DNA of 64,000 bases, from the NCBI GenBank assembly GCA_020543525.1, contig JAHYIO010000033.1, positions 1,488,001 through 1,552,000 of the forward strand, given 5' to 3'. The notes beneath the pieces were generated by a model. The model saw nothing but the letters and a program-made list of their open reading frames with translations, was not told the origin of the DNA and searched no databases. Below are positions 13,234 to 24,501 of this stretch, piece after piece. Numbering within the stretch: the stretch's first letter is position 1; each line of letters opens with the position of its first letter. Origin of the DNA: Coriolopsis trogii (taxonomy: Eukaryota; Basidiomycota; Agaricomycetes; Polyporales; Polyporaceae). The translations under genes were made by a program, and so were the position numbers.

Positions 13234-13634
13234 TCTGACCGCACAAAACAGGAGAGGTTCGGCGAGGAGACGAGAGGAAGAGAGGAATGTTCAAACGTTC
13301 AAGACCAGCTCGGGGACAGCGTCGAGGTCGTGGAGAGGCCGTCTAAGTGGCGGTACACATCGTATCCGGCGATCTGCGCTCGTGCGCGACCGGCCCGTAC
13401 GTCACTCGTACTTCGAGAGTGAATTCGCGTCCAAGTCTCACCTTCTTAGCTCTACGCAAGTCGAGCGCATGAGGAGCAATTTTGAACATGGAAACCATGC
13501 GTATATACATTCAGGATTGAGATTTTATCTCTCTATGAATTATGGAGTCCATGTTACTGGTATATCGTGTTTGGCGCGTCAAGCATCCGACAAAGCCGAT
13601 CAACTATCGAGAAAAACAGGCGTATGCCCACAAC
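13234..13634. promoter_or_regulatory. Promoter region of the Sec1-like gene
   Basis: About 400 bases between the chitin deacetylase stop (13635) and the Sec1 ATG (13233), with both genes on the minus strand. No other gene is supported. Confidence 0.45.
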
Positions 13635-15600
13635 CTAGAGGCAGCCCGCAAAAACAGCCCCAAGCGCGGCCGCGACCGCACCGACGAGTGCAGACGCCGG
13701 CAACCGCAGGCCAACTGCGCTGTTGCCCTCCCCGGCCGCCCCAGACGAGTTGCCGGAGCTGCTGTTGCCAGAGGTCGAGTTGGACCCGACGTCGGGCTTC
13801 GAGGTCGTGATGTCCGTCGTTGCCGACTCCTTGTAGAGATCGTTCGTGGGAATGTCCAAGCACTGGCCGATGGGCTTGAGCTGTGATGGAGGAGGGTTGT
13901 CAGGAAAGGCGGTCATCAGTAGGGAAGCAGAGACTGACCGTAAAGGGCGGCTGGTGCGAGAGAGCAGCATCGAGGGTGTATCCCACAGCGAGGTCAACGG
14001 TGATCTCGAACAAGTCGTGCTGGAGGACGATGAATCTAGCGTCCCAGGACTCGTCAGCTTCATCCTATGAAGCGGCGCATGAAATTTAGTTACCCAGTAT
14101 CGATGCTGGAGGCATTGCCGAGGATACCCTGGAAGATGGAGAACTGCTCCTCGCCGGTGTGCTCACCACCAGCGACACGCCAATCGTTGGTGTCGAAGGG
14201 ACCGCCAGGCCCCGTCGTCCAGATGATAGGACGGAGGCCCATCGCGTTCGAGATCGCGCGCACGCGGTCGTCTATGTACGCCAAGTCTCTGGTCAGTACT
14301 CGGCATCATACACACATGGCCCTCTATGTAGCCTTAACGTGAACACACTTACCGATGTCACCGAACGGCGCACGCATCGTGGTCGGCGTCACGCCAAGCA
14401 CCTTTTGGATTGCTTTCCTGGTCCAGCCAAGCTCAGCAACAATTTGCTCGTTGGTCATGGCGGTGAGGGGCTACAAGCACTGTCAGAGTCGTAATAGTGG
14501 TTTCTCCTGATGCATGAACGTACGTGATGAGACCAAGTGTGAACAGCAATTTCGTGGCCGGCCATATACTCATCAATGAGGATGTTGGGGTACGACACGA
14601 CACGCGAGCCGACGACGAAGAATGTAGCCGACAGGTCATGGTCGTCAAGGTACTTGAGGAGCGTGCTATTTTGGTCACCGTTAGCCTTCCCGAACGATGC
14701 TCAAACCACCATTCTTCGATACTCACGGAGCTGTAGAACGATGACAGTGAGAAATGCAACTCTAAATCTGACAAGCTCGATAGGCTCGGACGACTCACTG
14801 TACGGAGCCGGACCATCGTCGAAGCTGATACCCCAAGTGAGCTTGTCGGGGCACGCGACGATGTCATTGCCGGAGGTATATCCACCGCATGTCCACCAGT
14901 TGCGCTCCTTAGCTTGCGCGGCAGCTGCGGGATCACCCACGCACGAGCCGTCGGCAGTAGGGGTGAAGTTGGGGATGTCGTGGCCATCGAGCTCTTTCAT
15001 CCATTCCTTGACCTCGTCAGAGTCTAGGGAGCGCACGCGTGGTCAGCGCACATAGTGTGACACGACTGCAGATCGCACGTACCGGTGGGGGGAATGACAT
15101 CCAATGCCGGCCACTCAGTCGCGGAGAAGACGACTGCGCGCCCATTGATAAGCCTTAATCAACAACAAGGATCCCACAAGATACGTACACGGACTGGGGA
15201 GAGGAGGAGCACCCGAGAATGACGGCACCGCGCCAGCGGGATAGGTGGTGCTCACAGTAGGGACAGGGCCCGTGGGCATGCCAGACGTAATCAGCGACAG
15301 CGGGGGCACGTTGTAGGTGCCCGTGCCAACATACGTGCCGGCCGGGGCAGCAGCGGAAGTCGCACCAGCGGGAGCAGTCGTACCAGTAGCAGCACTCGTA
15401 CCGGCAGCAGCACTGGCCGAAGTGGCTCCAGTAGCAGCCACAGACGACCCAGTAGGGGCTGCGCCGGTACTTGTGGTCTCCGCCTGCCGCTTGTGGGCAG
15501 CAATGTCGCGGTGGACGTGGTTGTGGACGCCGTGGGCGTTGACGAGCTCAGCAGAGAGCGATGCAGCGAAAAGAGCGGACAGCGCAGAGATGGTCAGCAT
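13635..15600 (-). CDS. Chitin deacetylase, secreted, GPI-anchor type
   Basis: A polysaccharide (NodB) deacetylase that converts chitin to chitosan at the cell wall. The N terminus MLTISALSALFAASLSAELV is a signal peptide. An Ala/Thr/Gly/Ser-rich spacer follows (GATSASAAAGTSAATGTTA). The catalytic domain carries motif 1 GISFDDGPAP with the metal and catalytic Asp pair, motif 2 HEIAVHTWSHHPLTAM (HxxxH metal ligands), and motif 3 MRAPFGDI. Later sequence includes RPIIWTTGPGGPFDTNDWR. The C terminus is a Ser/Asn/Gly-rich stretch followed by the hydrophobic VGAVAAALGAVFAGCL, as expected for GPI attachment. Several introns, among them one near 15040 and one near 14790, interrupt the gene. It likely acts with the Rho and secretion genes beside it in wall building, although their adjacency may be chance. 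Confidence 0.9.
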
Positions 15601-16786
15601 GGTTGCTGGTGTGAAGTGGGATCAAGCCGCAGAGGGCGCAACTCGCAATGCGGACGTAGGGCTAAGAAGGAGGAGGGTAGGGAGGGTGCCAGATGGCGGT
15701 TGGGTCAGAACAAGATGGGTCGCGACTCGACGGCTTTAGCGCACGGCGACGACCGATTCTGAATTTGTTATTAGCCGAGGGGCGGAGACAGGCGGATAAA
15801 ACTTGGCGACCCATTGGCGACAACGGCTTGGGCGGTCCCAGTCGTCTGCGCACTGGCTGGACTGTCTGGGACCGTCTTACATCTAGACTCTGTCAATTGG
15901 TTGTAATCTCGCTCTACTCCTCGAGAACATACTTACTGAGATACGCTGAGAACACCGAGATGCCTGCTCAGATTCAGGTATGAATGGGCTTGGCAGGGGC
16001 TTCTTTTAGGTCTGGGCGTTTTGAACATCGCACTCTACATACTTGGCACGTGTTGGTCCATTTCGCAGAGAAGCGCCCGTCAATGTCAACATAAATACTA
16101 CTTACTCAGACTCCATACTCAAGTACTTGAGATACTTGAGTACTCGGCAGGAGAAGGAAACATCACGTCACATTCTTTATTGTTAGTCATGCAATCACCT
16201 GTGCTACATTCCTATTCTATCCCTCCTTACAAAAGACGCTTTTGGGTGTCCAGGTGCGGTCAGGTATCTTGCTTCCCGAACGCATCTGCAACGACCAGGC
16301 TCTGACCAGACTGTCCATCAGTCTTTCGAATTTCCACAAGGCGATATCACCGAGTGCCTTGTCACCAAGCTGTCGCTCGGTGCCGATGGTATTACTGACT
16401 CTGAGCGTTCCTGGACTACAGTACATACGTGCGAGAAAACTCTAAAAATATCTCAGGTCTTTGAGAACCACGGCAGGGCCTGGTCAGCTTCCCAAGAGAC
16501 CAACGCTCAGCATGAAATCGCAATGGAAGGGCTTTAACTTCCCGTACATCGCAGGCCCAGGTATGCGATTATATGACGTCGTATCTTCAAGCTGACTCGG
16601 ACGAGCTAGTGTTACAATGCTTGCTAACAAATTACGGAGCTATCGTGCATGGACCTCACTACTAGTACTGCCCACGGTTTTCGCGGCTAGTCCGGGAATG
16701 CCCTGAACATGTCGTAAGTCCGTCCACATCGTAGAGTGTATGTCATGGCAGATCGTCACATCATGCGGGAGAACAAGTAATACTGC
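15601..16786. other. Intergenic region with palindromic ACTTGAG elements
   Basis: About 1.2 kb without a supported gene. The left part is the chitin deacetylase promoter. At 16118-16131 there is a perfect 14-nt palindrome, ctcaagtacttgag, followed directly by further cttgag/ctcaag units up to about 16145. A short frame from an ATG near 16512 (MKSQWKGFNFPYIAGP) ends at a donor-like site but has no convincing continuation. Confidence 0.45.
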
Positions 16787-17786
16787 TCATTGGGTCTTCT
16801 TCCGAGTCGGATCGTCTTGACTATCAATCACATTAGCTCGTGCCTCGAGCTCGGCCGCCCAGAGCGCAGCTCCCACAGTGTTGGTAAAACTGAAGAGAAG
16901 CCCAACAAGGGGGACAAAGTTGAACAGCAACGTGGCCATCCCGAACCTGGACGCACAGGATTACATGTGAGTACGCTCGCGCATTACTAATCGACGGACA
17001 TACGCTGTGTATTCTGCTCAGCGACTCTCAACAAACCCTGTTCGCTGGTTCTTCGAGAAGCCTTTGAGCTGGAAATAGCGCGAGTGCCAACCGGGACCGC
17101 CATTGTACCCGTTGTAGAGCAGGAACAGAACCGTTCCAACCGCGGGGATGAAGTTCAGGGGAAGCGACAGAATATACCGCAGCATGCCGTCCTTCGAGAA
17201 CGCCTGGAGGGGCTTCACGAGGGTACTTCCGACATTGCGCGCGGCGGATGACTGTGTCCGTGCCTTCCCATCTCGCAGAAGTTGGCTCTGTCCACGCGCG
17301 GCGAGGGTCGCATCGAAGACGTGAGTCAGAGCGGATTCGAGGAAGAGGGCTCGGCCAAATAACGAGATGAGAAGGAGCGACTCGGCACCGACGACAACAA
17401 GCGCAACAAATGGGGCAAGGGGGCCTGTGAAGATCGCAAGAATGGCCATTTGGAGGAGGAAGGTGAAGAAGGCGACGACGCCGAATATGATTGCAGAGCT
17501 TGTGAGCGCCTTGACAATGGCACCTTTGACAGAAAGGATGATGTCCGGATCTAAAGATGTTGTGTTTCATGAGTGTTCAAGATACGTGCTGCAACTCGCG
17601 GATCTTACGGGTTAATGAGAAGAGAATGCCGCGTATTGGCCAGAGCCATGCGAGGGAGGAGAGGGCTTGCCAGCCCTGAGAAGCCGCATCCTGGGCTTCA
17701 TGTTGTAATTGTTGTACGAGAGACTTTGCCTGGGAAGTTGTGCGATCTTGAATTGATGAGATGGGGTTTGAGGTGCTGCTTGCCAT
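16787..17786 (-). CDS. EI24/RRT8-like integral membrane protein, 283 aa
   Basis: Three exons join in phase: 17609-17786, 17037-17550 and 16787-16946, 284 codons with the stop. The start MASSTSNPISSIQDRTTSQA is followed by several hydrophobic segments: SSAIIFGVVAFFTFLLQM, FTGPLAPFVALVVVGAESLL, LSLPLNFIPAVGTVLFLLYN and MATLLFNFVPLVGLLFSFTN. The (L)PLNFIPxVG and NFVPLVGLLFSF repeats recall the EI24 (CysZ-like) family, whose yeast members include RRT8 and the lipid-droplet/spore-wall Lds proteins. Exon 2 could read through to a TGA at about 17018, but splicing at the GTTTGT donor (17036) restores the conserved last segment. The family call is from memory of the motif pattern and is moderate. Confidence 0.68.
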
Positions 17787-18336
17787 GGCGGTGGATGGAG
17801 ACTTCGTCGCTCCTTCATCTCTGTTCTTAACTCTGGACGAGCATTCGATGACGTCACGCGTCCAGGATCTCGGGATTGGCCATGAAGTGATAGCGCCCAT
17901 AGAACAAGAGCGTCATCCCAGCATCATTCACCATCATCGACGGTGGATGCGTGCAAGATACAGCACCACACGATCAACCTCGTGTACTTGGCGTACATTT
18001 CATAGCAACCACATGGGTTGCCTACTGAGGTTTGCTAGACTCTATAAGCCAAATAGTGAGTATACGATATATCCCGCGTCCCAGTGGCTGACGTTCTGTT
18101 TAGCTCATGCGCGCATTCACCTAGGAAGCGTGCGCGGGCTGACATCGCTGCGAGAATCTAGAATTTGACCAATCCCGCTAACTCATCCGGGTTCCCACAG
18201 CAGGATTGAGCACAAATGTACCACCGGAGCGTACGACGCTGTACTCTGATTGAGTGAAGTGTCCAAGGCGAAAGTAGTGTCAGAAATGGGGCAGGACAAC
18301 CGTTCAACGGTTGCGAATACTGGTGCGTATCGTATG
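17787..18336. other. Intergenic region
   Basis: Holds the EI24-like gene promoter and the 3' flank of SDR copy 1. Both neighbours are on the minus strand. No coding exon, RNA gene or repeat is supported. Confidence 0.45.
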
Positions 18337-19572
18337 TCAATGGCCCTTCACTTGCTCCTCGAGCCATTCCCATAGACGGCCGGCAAGGGCCTCGTCATAA
18401 GCATCTTTGTTGAAACAGTCCTTGACCCGTGCCCAAGGAACGAGGAACTGGTCAAAAATCAGCATATATTGACTCCCAGAACCAGAGGAGAATATACCTT
18501 TCCATTCAGCTTCACCCCCTCCTTGGACGCGCCCGCATACAACGGACCGAGCGCACCCAGCGCTGGTGGATAGAAAACTGCGTCCTACCAACATACAGTT
18601 GAGAGGGTCTTCATGTCAAGCCAGCGCGAAAGCTCCAGCAACATACCGTGAACACGCGTGTGATGCCCGACGAATGCCTCATGAGGTCCGTCTTCAAGAT
18701 CCCCGGATGCAGGGCGACGCTGACGATCCCCTTATCTCCGTACCTCCGCGCCTGCTCGAATGCGACGAGGACATCCCCGAGCTTGCTCTGCTTGTACATC
18801 GCGTCCGTGCCTAGCTTCCGCCGTTTTGGTGTGTCTGTGAGCGCGTCAAAGTCGATGCGCCCGATGTATGCGTACCCAGACGACGTATACACGACGCGCG
18901 CGTGGCCGTCAGGCGATGTCTCCTTGCCCTTTAGGAGCGCGGGCATGAGCAGCTTCGTGAGGAAAAAGTGGCCTACGACGTTCGTCCCGAACTGCATATC
19001 GTAGCCGTCCGCGGTCAAGTCCTCAATCGGACACCACATGACACCGCTGCACGAAGGAGAAGATGAGCATCATGAGCGGACGAACAGTCGCCCCACCTGA
19101 ACATTAAATGGAGCACGCACGCATTGTTGAAGAGGGTATGGAGCGCCTCCTCTTTTGATAAGAATTCCTCCGCCGCCTTCCGTACGGCTGCCAGGCTGCT
19201 CAAGTCGAGCTGGAGGAAGTGAGCCTCCTTTCCTGTGTCCGCCTTCAACTCCTCTATCGCCGCCAACGCCTTCTCGCGACTCCGGCTGGCCATGTATACC
19301 TTGGCGTTGTGCTTCAAGAGTTCCTTGATAACCTCCTTGCCGATCCCTGTGTTCCCGCCTTTACGAAGAGATCAGCGTCGAGCATCAATGCATCACGGCC
19401 CTGGTGCAGAAAGGACACTTCAGCGCATTCACTCACCCGTTACAAGCATGACGCGCCCCGAAAGGTCTGGCAGCTGGTCAGGAGAGAACTCGGGCTTTGG
19501 CGGACGGAGGGACTGTCGTGCAATCTCCAAGTTCCCCTTCACCTCGTTGCAATGTTCCGTCAAGAATGTCAT
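18337..19572 (-). CDS. Short-chain dehydrogenase/reductase, copy 1
   Basis: NAD(P)-dependent oxidoreductase of the classical/extended SDR type, similar to retinol-dehydrogenase-like fungal proteins. The cofactor motif is [19 protein letters not shown], split by an intron after VTG. Further signs are LHTLFNNAC (the NNAG position), [20 protein letters not shown] and the active site [11 protein letters not shown] (YxxxK). The C terminus is [12 protein letters not shown]. The start [18 protein letters not shown] (19572) is supported by a TATATAAG-like element on the minus strand near 19662. There is no signal peptide or membrane segment. A close paralog lies at 49443-50660, and both have the same intron positions. 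The substrate cannot be told from sequence. Confidence 0.88.
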
Positions 19573-20210
19573 GATGCGCGCCCTCTATCTTGGTGTTGTG
19601 ACGTTGATGAAGTGGGGGAGCGAGTGAGTGATATGTCGCCGTATGTCGGTCATCCACTACTTATATATCTCCGCGATCCCACACTGTGCACGCTCGCAAG
19701 TCGAAGCCGAACGCTCTCAACTGCGACTCGAACGCGTACGCAAACCAGCCGGCGGCCCCTGTCCGTCCTTGTCACAAAAGCATGCGGACTGCACTGAGCC
19801 TGCCGATGAAGGCGAGTTGGTGGTGATCAATCAGATTTATCATGTGCCTATGAATGTCGATCAAACCGCAAGCATAAGTACTGCGTAACCTGAATCTGCA
19901 CTGCGCCCTGCGCATATGATGGACGTACACATATCAAGCCGGCACACTGTCAATGGCAAAATCCAAGATTAAGCAGACAGGCTATGTACCCTGTATTGTG
20001 TGTTGTCGTGACTGCTTATTAGCTACGGAGTTCAATACAGGTCCTTGGACGCCGGCCCCGCGACTATTACCATGGAGATAGCGGACTCCAAAGGAAGATT
20101 TCAAGGCTACATAATACTTACTGCGAAGTGCGTGCTTGCCGAAAAATGAATTTGAGCCTAAAATGAGCATGAGTTACGGTGATTGCCCATTCGCACGCAG
20201 AGAAACAAAA
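19573..20210. other. SDR copy 1 promoter and spacer to tRNA
   Basis: About 640 bases between the SDR ATG and the tRNA-Arg gene. There is a TATA-like element on the minus strand near 19662 (tatatat on the plus strand). No other feature is supported. Confidence 0.45.
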
Positions 20211-20291
20211 TGACCACCGCAGGGGTCGAACCTGCAATCTCCTGATTACAAGAAATCGTAGTCAGACGCGTTGCCATTACGCCAGGCGGCC
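20211..20291 (-). tRNA. tRNA-Arg (ACG) with a 9-nt intron
   Basis: Read on the minus strand this folds as a full cloverleaf. The acceptor stem is GGCCGCC with GGTGGTC and discriminator A. The D stem is GCGT/ACGC around AATGGCA. The anticodon stem is TCTGA/TCAGG. The variable loop is AGATT. The T arm is GCAGG TTCGACC CCTGC, also the internal B box. The anticodon loop is 16 nt; removing nine bases (TTTCTTGTA) after position 37 leaves CTACGAA with anticodon ACG. The intron sits at the canonical eukaryotic site. The mature length is 72 nt before CCA. The anticodon depends on the inferred intron ends. Confidence 0.9.
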
Positions 20292-20583
20292 ATATGTGAG
20301 AGTTAAAGTAAATATTATATCATCTTTGTCAGGGGACAGACTGGTGAGGCTAATGACAATGATATATGCACTCCTGTTGCTGGAAGTAAGAGCACAAGAT
20401 CTCCGTTAACCATCACACAGCGGCGGCCGGGAAATAGGAGGGGGAGGAACGGCTAACATCGGATGTTACCACTTCGCGAGCGCTAGCCAAGATCGGCTCA
20501 GTCTTTCAAATTCCCAGCCACAACTTGCTGCTTCCGCTGGTTGCTAGTGAGCTCTCTCATCCATATCCTCATCCAGGTTCACG
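20292..20583. promoter_or_regulatory. Upstream region of the VPS62-like gene
   Basis: About 290 bases upstream of the ATG at 20584, also containing the 5' flank of the divergently oriented tRNA gene. No TATA box is obvious. Confidence 0.35.
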
Positions 20584-22141
20584 ATGACTACGGTTCAAGC
20601 AGAACAGCTCCCAGAATATGCGCTCAAGTATGCGCCCTACGTTTATCTCCATGAGAAGGACGTCTTCATGCCAGGTCACCCGCTGGAGCATCTCAAGCAC
20701 GTAACGCCCAAGTCGTTAAAGGGCGATGTCATCGATGTCGCGCAGGACATCAAGAATACGTTTAAGCTGCTCGCACAAGAGGCCTGCAATAAGGCCGATA
20801 CCTTCTTGACGCTCAATGTAGGTGATCGAGAGATGCACAGTATATTTTGGCTCCTGATATAATGTCATTGGACTACCAGCAAGACATTCGCGATAAGTTC
20901 GAAATAGAGCCGCTCATGGCTTCACACTGCAAGCCGGACAACAATGGCAGATCGCACTCGCCGGCATTTTTTCTGAGTATTGACAAACCCAAACAAGTCG
21001 GGCCAGGCGTCGTCGACATTTTCTACTTTTGTACGTCTTCAACTGCCAGTTCCATGATCCCGACGGTAACGCTCACTGACCGACACTATCTGTCGATCCA
21101 CAGTCTTCTATGTGCGTTACAGCAGCTCACTATTTATGTTGAGCGACTCACAGAGTCCCCCTGCTAGCCATTCAACGAAGGAAACAAGGTTGGTAGCATG
21201 CAACCTGCCCGGTCAACAGACGCCTTCACTCCAGTTTCAACAAACAGGTCTTGTTCAAACACTTCGGTAACCATGTCGGAGACTGGGAACATGCAATGAT
21301 ACGTCAGTGTCACGATGCGAATACCACATCTATGAGATGTGCTGACATACTCAAAGGCTTCAAGGACGGGGTTCCCCAAGCCATGCATCTCTCCGCCCAC
21401 GCGGACGGGAACGCATGGAAATGGGAACTGTTCGAGAAGAAAGGAGACCGGCCTGTCATATATTCCGCTGGTGGCTCGCGTACGTTCGTTCGTTGGGCTC
21501 AACGTCGGCACCTCCTCACTTGTTCCGACCGTGTAGATGCCATGTACCCCACTGCTGGAACCCATAACTACTCCGGAGTGTTCCTCGTTGGCCCGCAGGA
21601 CCACACGTCGAAAGGACCCCTGTGGGACCCAACGCTCAACTACTGCACCGCGCACTTCCACCCCTCAACCTCCGGCGGCAAGTTCACCAACCTCGTCACC
21701 GGTGGCCCTGGTCACAACACCGATATCTCCGACGAGCAAGTGCTGGCCATCCTCGAGTTCAAAGGCCGGTGGGGCAACAGCTTCAGCGAGCTGCGCAAGC
21801 AGCAGTCGAAGCTCGCCCCTGTCAAAGCGCTTGGCCACAAACTGCTTGCCAAGCTCACGGACCGCGATTCGGACGCGGACGCTTTGGAGGCGGCAGAGGA
21901 GGCGGCAGTTAAAGGCGAGGGTGCGGAGGTCGAGGAAAAAGCGAAGAAGGAGGGCGTTGAGTCATTGTCTTTGCACCAGAAGCTGTTGCTGCTTATTTAC
22001 GCGGAGGGTCCGACGGGCCCGAGGGACAAGAGTTTGAACAGGAAGAACATGAACCGCTGGGACAGTCGGTGCGTCAGTCTTAAGTTCTGCATAATGCATG
22101 TTACTGACATTCTCCCAAGGGAGATGCTCGAGAAGTTCTAG
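20584..22141 (+). CDS. VPS62-like protein
   Basis: The protein begins MTTVQAEQLPEYALKYAPYV and carries the order of motifs I associate with fungal vacuolar sorting protein 62: YAPYVYLHEKDVFMPGHPLE, then HVGDWEHAMIRFKDGVPQAM, HADGNAWKWELFEKKGDRPV, GTHNYSGVFLVGPQDHTSKG, and GPLWDPTLNYCTAHFHP. The last part is a charged Ala/Glu-rich segment (DALEAAEEAAVKGEGAEVEE) and a C terminus around NRKNMNRWDS. About seven short introns are needed, for example after the exon ending at 20820 and around 21303-21358. No signal peptide is visible. In yeast the family member was found in a screen for vacuolar sorting defects and its biochemistry is poorly known. Family firm to moderate. Confidence 0.78.
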
Positions 22142-22533
22142 GCTCTGCAACATCGTTCACCGATTTTGTAACGGAACCAATGCTCGATCAAATGTACTAT
22201 TACCTCCGGACGTACACGAACATATATACCCATCGCCGTTCAGGTATCATATGCACCGTGACATGGCGTGCACTCACCTCAATAGAAACGTCAAGTGCCT
22301 GCCTAGGGCCTAGGCAGAGTTCCACATCGACGTTGTCAGTCGTGAGAAGGATACTTGGCAGGCTATGTAATGTGCATATATATAAGGCACGCCCCGTAAG
22401 ATTTGCACGGGCTCTGGCACCTATTCACACATCAGGTACATTCACTCCTCACAGAGTGCCTCCGAGATCGCTCAAATTCTTGCAGACACGCCCAAACCAT
22501 CGCCATTGGTAGACTACACATCGTCACTTTGAC
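22142..22533. promoter_or_regulatory. Promoter of the small secreted protein gene
   Basis: About 390 bases. A strong TATA element, catatatataag, is at about 22375-22386, roughly 150 bases upstream of the ATG at 22534. No gene is supported in the interval. Confidence 0.55.
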
Positions 22534-23290
22534 ATGCAGACCTTGTGCGTTGTCTTTCTGTTGCTCGCCACTGTAGTCGCTCTTCCAGCGACCAACGTCG
22601 CGACGCTCGTGAACCTACGGGTCGAAGGTAAGAAAGTCCTGTATCTCAACGGTCCGCGCCAATATCGATACGACCATCTACCCAGGCCGGACGGAGACGA
22701 TCTACGAAGGCCCAATATTTACGCGCGGGCATAACGTGACAACAGCTGCAGGCGGCGACCACCCCTGCGACGGAACCAACCTCAACGCGCACCCTTCCCC
22801 AGGTCCAACCTGCACCTCGGCGCTCGACGCTGCATCTAAGCTTCCTCTCGGCCTCGCACACTTCACGTTTGACGGCACGTTCTTCCCCGACTTCGACGAC
22901 TTCCTCATCACGCGCATCGGACCGGACATACAGACCGACGTCGCGTCCTGGGGATTTCTCCTTAACAACCAGTTTACGCCCGTGGGCGGGTGCCAGCAGC
23001 AGATCGAACGCGGAGATGACGTCTTGTGGGCGTTCGACGCGTTCAGCAAGCAGCACTTTCTGCAGCTCGCCGGGCCGGAGTTCGCGAGAGTAGGAGAGTC
23101 CGTTGTGGTGACAGTCACTGATGGGTCTCAGCCGGGCGTTCTTATCGAGGGAGCGACGGTGGGCAAAGTGCAGACCGGGGCAGATGGGACGGCTCGGGTG
23201 ACGTTTGACAGTCCTGGAGTCAAGAGGCTGAAGGCGGAGAGGAAGGACTCTGTCCGGTCAAATGCTCTCTGGATTGTAGCGAGGCCTTGA
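22534..23290 (+). CDS. Small secreted protein with DUF4430-like domain, 232 aa
   Basis: Two exons, 22534-22627 and 22686-23290, join to read RVEGRTETIYEGPIFTRGHN. The N terminus MQTLCVVFLLLATVVALPAT is a signal peptide. The mature part has LNAHPSPGPTCTSALDAA, then FFPDFDDFLITRIGPDIQTD, WGFLLNNQFTPVGGCQQQIE and GDDVLWAFDAFSKQHFLQLA. An Ig-like end follows, with VVVTVTDGSQPGVLIEGATV and DSVRSNALWIV. The order (ITRIGP...W.FLLN...GGCQ...GD.VLWAFDAF) resembles the DUF4430/transcobalamin-like secreted proteins common in Agaricomycetes. Four cysteines in the mature part suggest disulfides. The function is unknown; a surface or ligand-binding role is a guess. The gene model is firm because both splice sites are canonical and phase-correct. 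Confidence 0.75.
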
Positions 23291-24501
23291 GCCGTCTCTT
23301 CGCCTTCACAAACTTAGAAAACCTCATGGTCAAGAATCTTTGCAAATCAAAATCGGGGCGTTGTGACTTGTGGAGTGCCCAGCCTCACTGCCTCAGCATC
23401 TCTCACCATGCCGTGGTGATAGCGAGGAAGCCACTGGCAGGAAGACGAGAATTTCAGATTGGCAGTGACTTCATGATCATCTCAACAACCCACTAAGTGG
23501 ATCTAGATGGGAAATCAACATTGACATCGTAACGTTGACATCGTGAGCGATGCCACTGCCAGGCAAACTGTAGCCATCACCGCTCAAGTGCTGAAAAGTC
23601 TGTATTCACCTGCGGGACCCGGCGCATGTGGTTCGCCGAGCTTGCGAGTATGCAGGACTCCTATTACTTCTAGGGTCAATCAGGAAATCCTTGGGCCCCT
23701 GCCCCCTCAGCCATGTCTTCAGTTCGCTGGCGCTCGTGGAACCGCCTCGTAATACCGGCTCCGAGTTGAGGATGAGTCGTTCAGAGGGACATGGAGATCC
23801 ACATCGCCTCAGGCCGAGATGGCAGGCCGATCGATGTCCGCTGGAGAGACATCGCTGCGGCGTCCGGCCCTACAATAGAGTGTTCGTGACCTTCATAACA
23901 CTGGCATAGCGCCTGGGTGGATGGTCCAGCCAGCCGCCTGAACCCGTAAGAAATGTCGTTGCAAGCCAACGCGAGCAAGATGGAGATGGCAATGCAAGAG
24001 TTTGACGGTCAACCGGCTGGTCTTCGATATGCAGTGCTTAGTGGCTGCTCCCAAGGCCTTGAGAACACGACCGTCTCGATGTCGTGTTTCATGCTGATGC
24101 GCCCGACAGGAACAGACAGACCTCGTGCGCATTGACGCCTGTTGTTTGGGAGGGGAAAAGCCTATTCTCGTACGGTCGCTGTTGGCAATGCTGTGTCCCG
24201 ACCAGGGCGAACCCGAACCTCAGATCTCAACCCCCTGATCTTGGTCGCGCTGCGTTTCACAGTCAACAGGAGGGCATTGCCTCGGGTGCGCCACGGCTCG
24301 GGCGCGTCAATGCGTTCTTGACGGCCATTGCGTTGATGGAGAGGGGAGGGAGCCGTTGGTATATAACCGTCACATGTTGACTCTAGAGACCTGTCAACAG
24401 CTCACTGAAGCAAAGCCCTCACCCAAAATCGCCCAACGCACTCACCTGCACTCACAACCTTACCTCCCTACTTTGACCTTCCCGCTTGCTTCCTTCTCGC
24501 G
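23291..24501. other. 1.2 kb intergenic region with a promoter at the right end
   Basis: No coding exon with a credible splice pattern is visible. A TATATAA element at 24360-24366 lies about 140 bases upstream of the ATG at 24502 and is the likely core promoter of the His-repeat gene. The sequence from about 24410 to 24500 is a CT-rich leader. Confidence 0.5.

Noticed and set aside
16504..16580. A possible plus-strand gene starting MKSQWKGFNFPYIAGP
   Set aside because: It stops at a donor-like site and no downstream exon continues a sensible protein.
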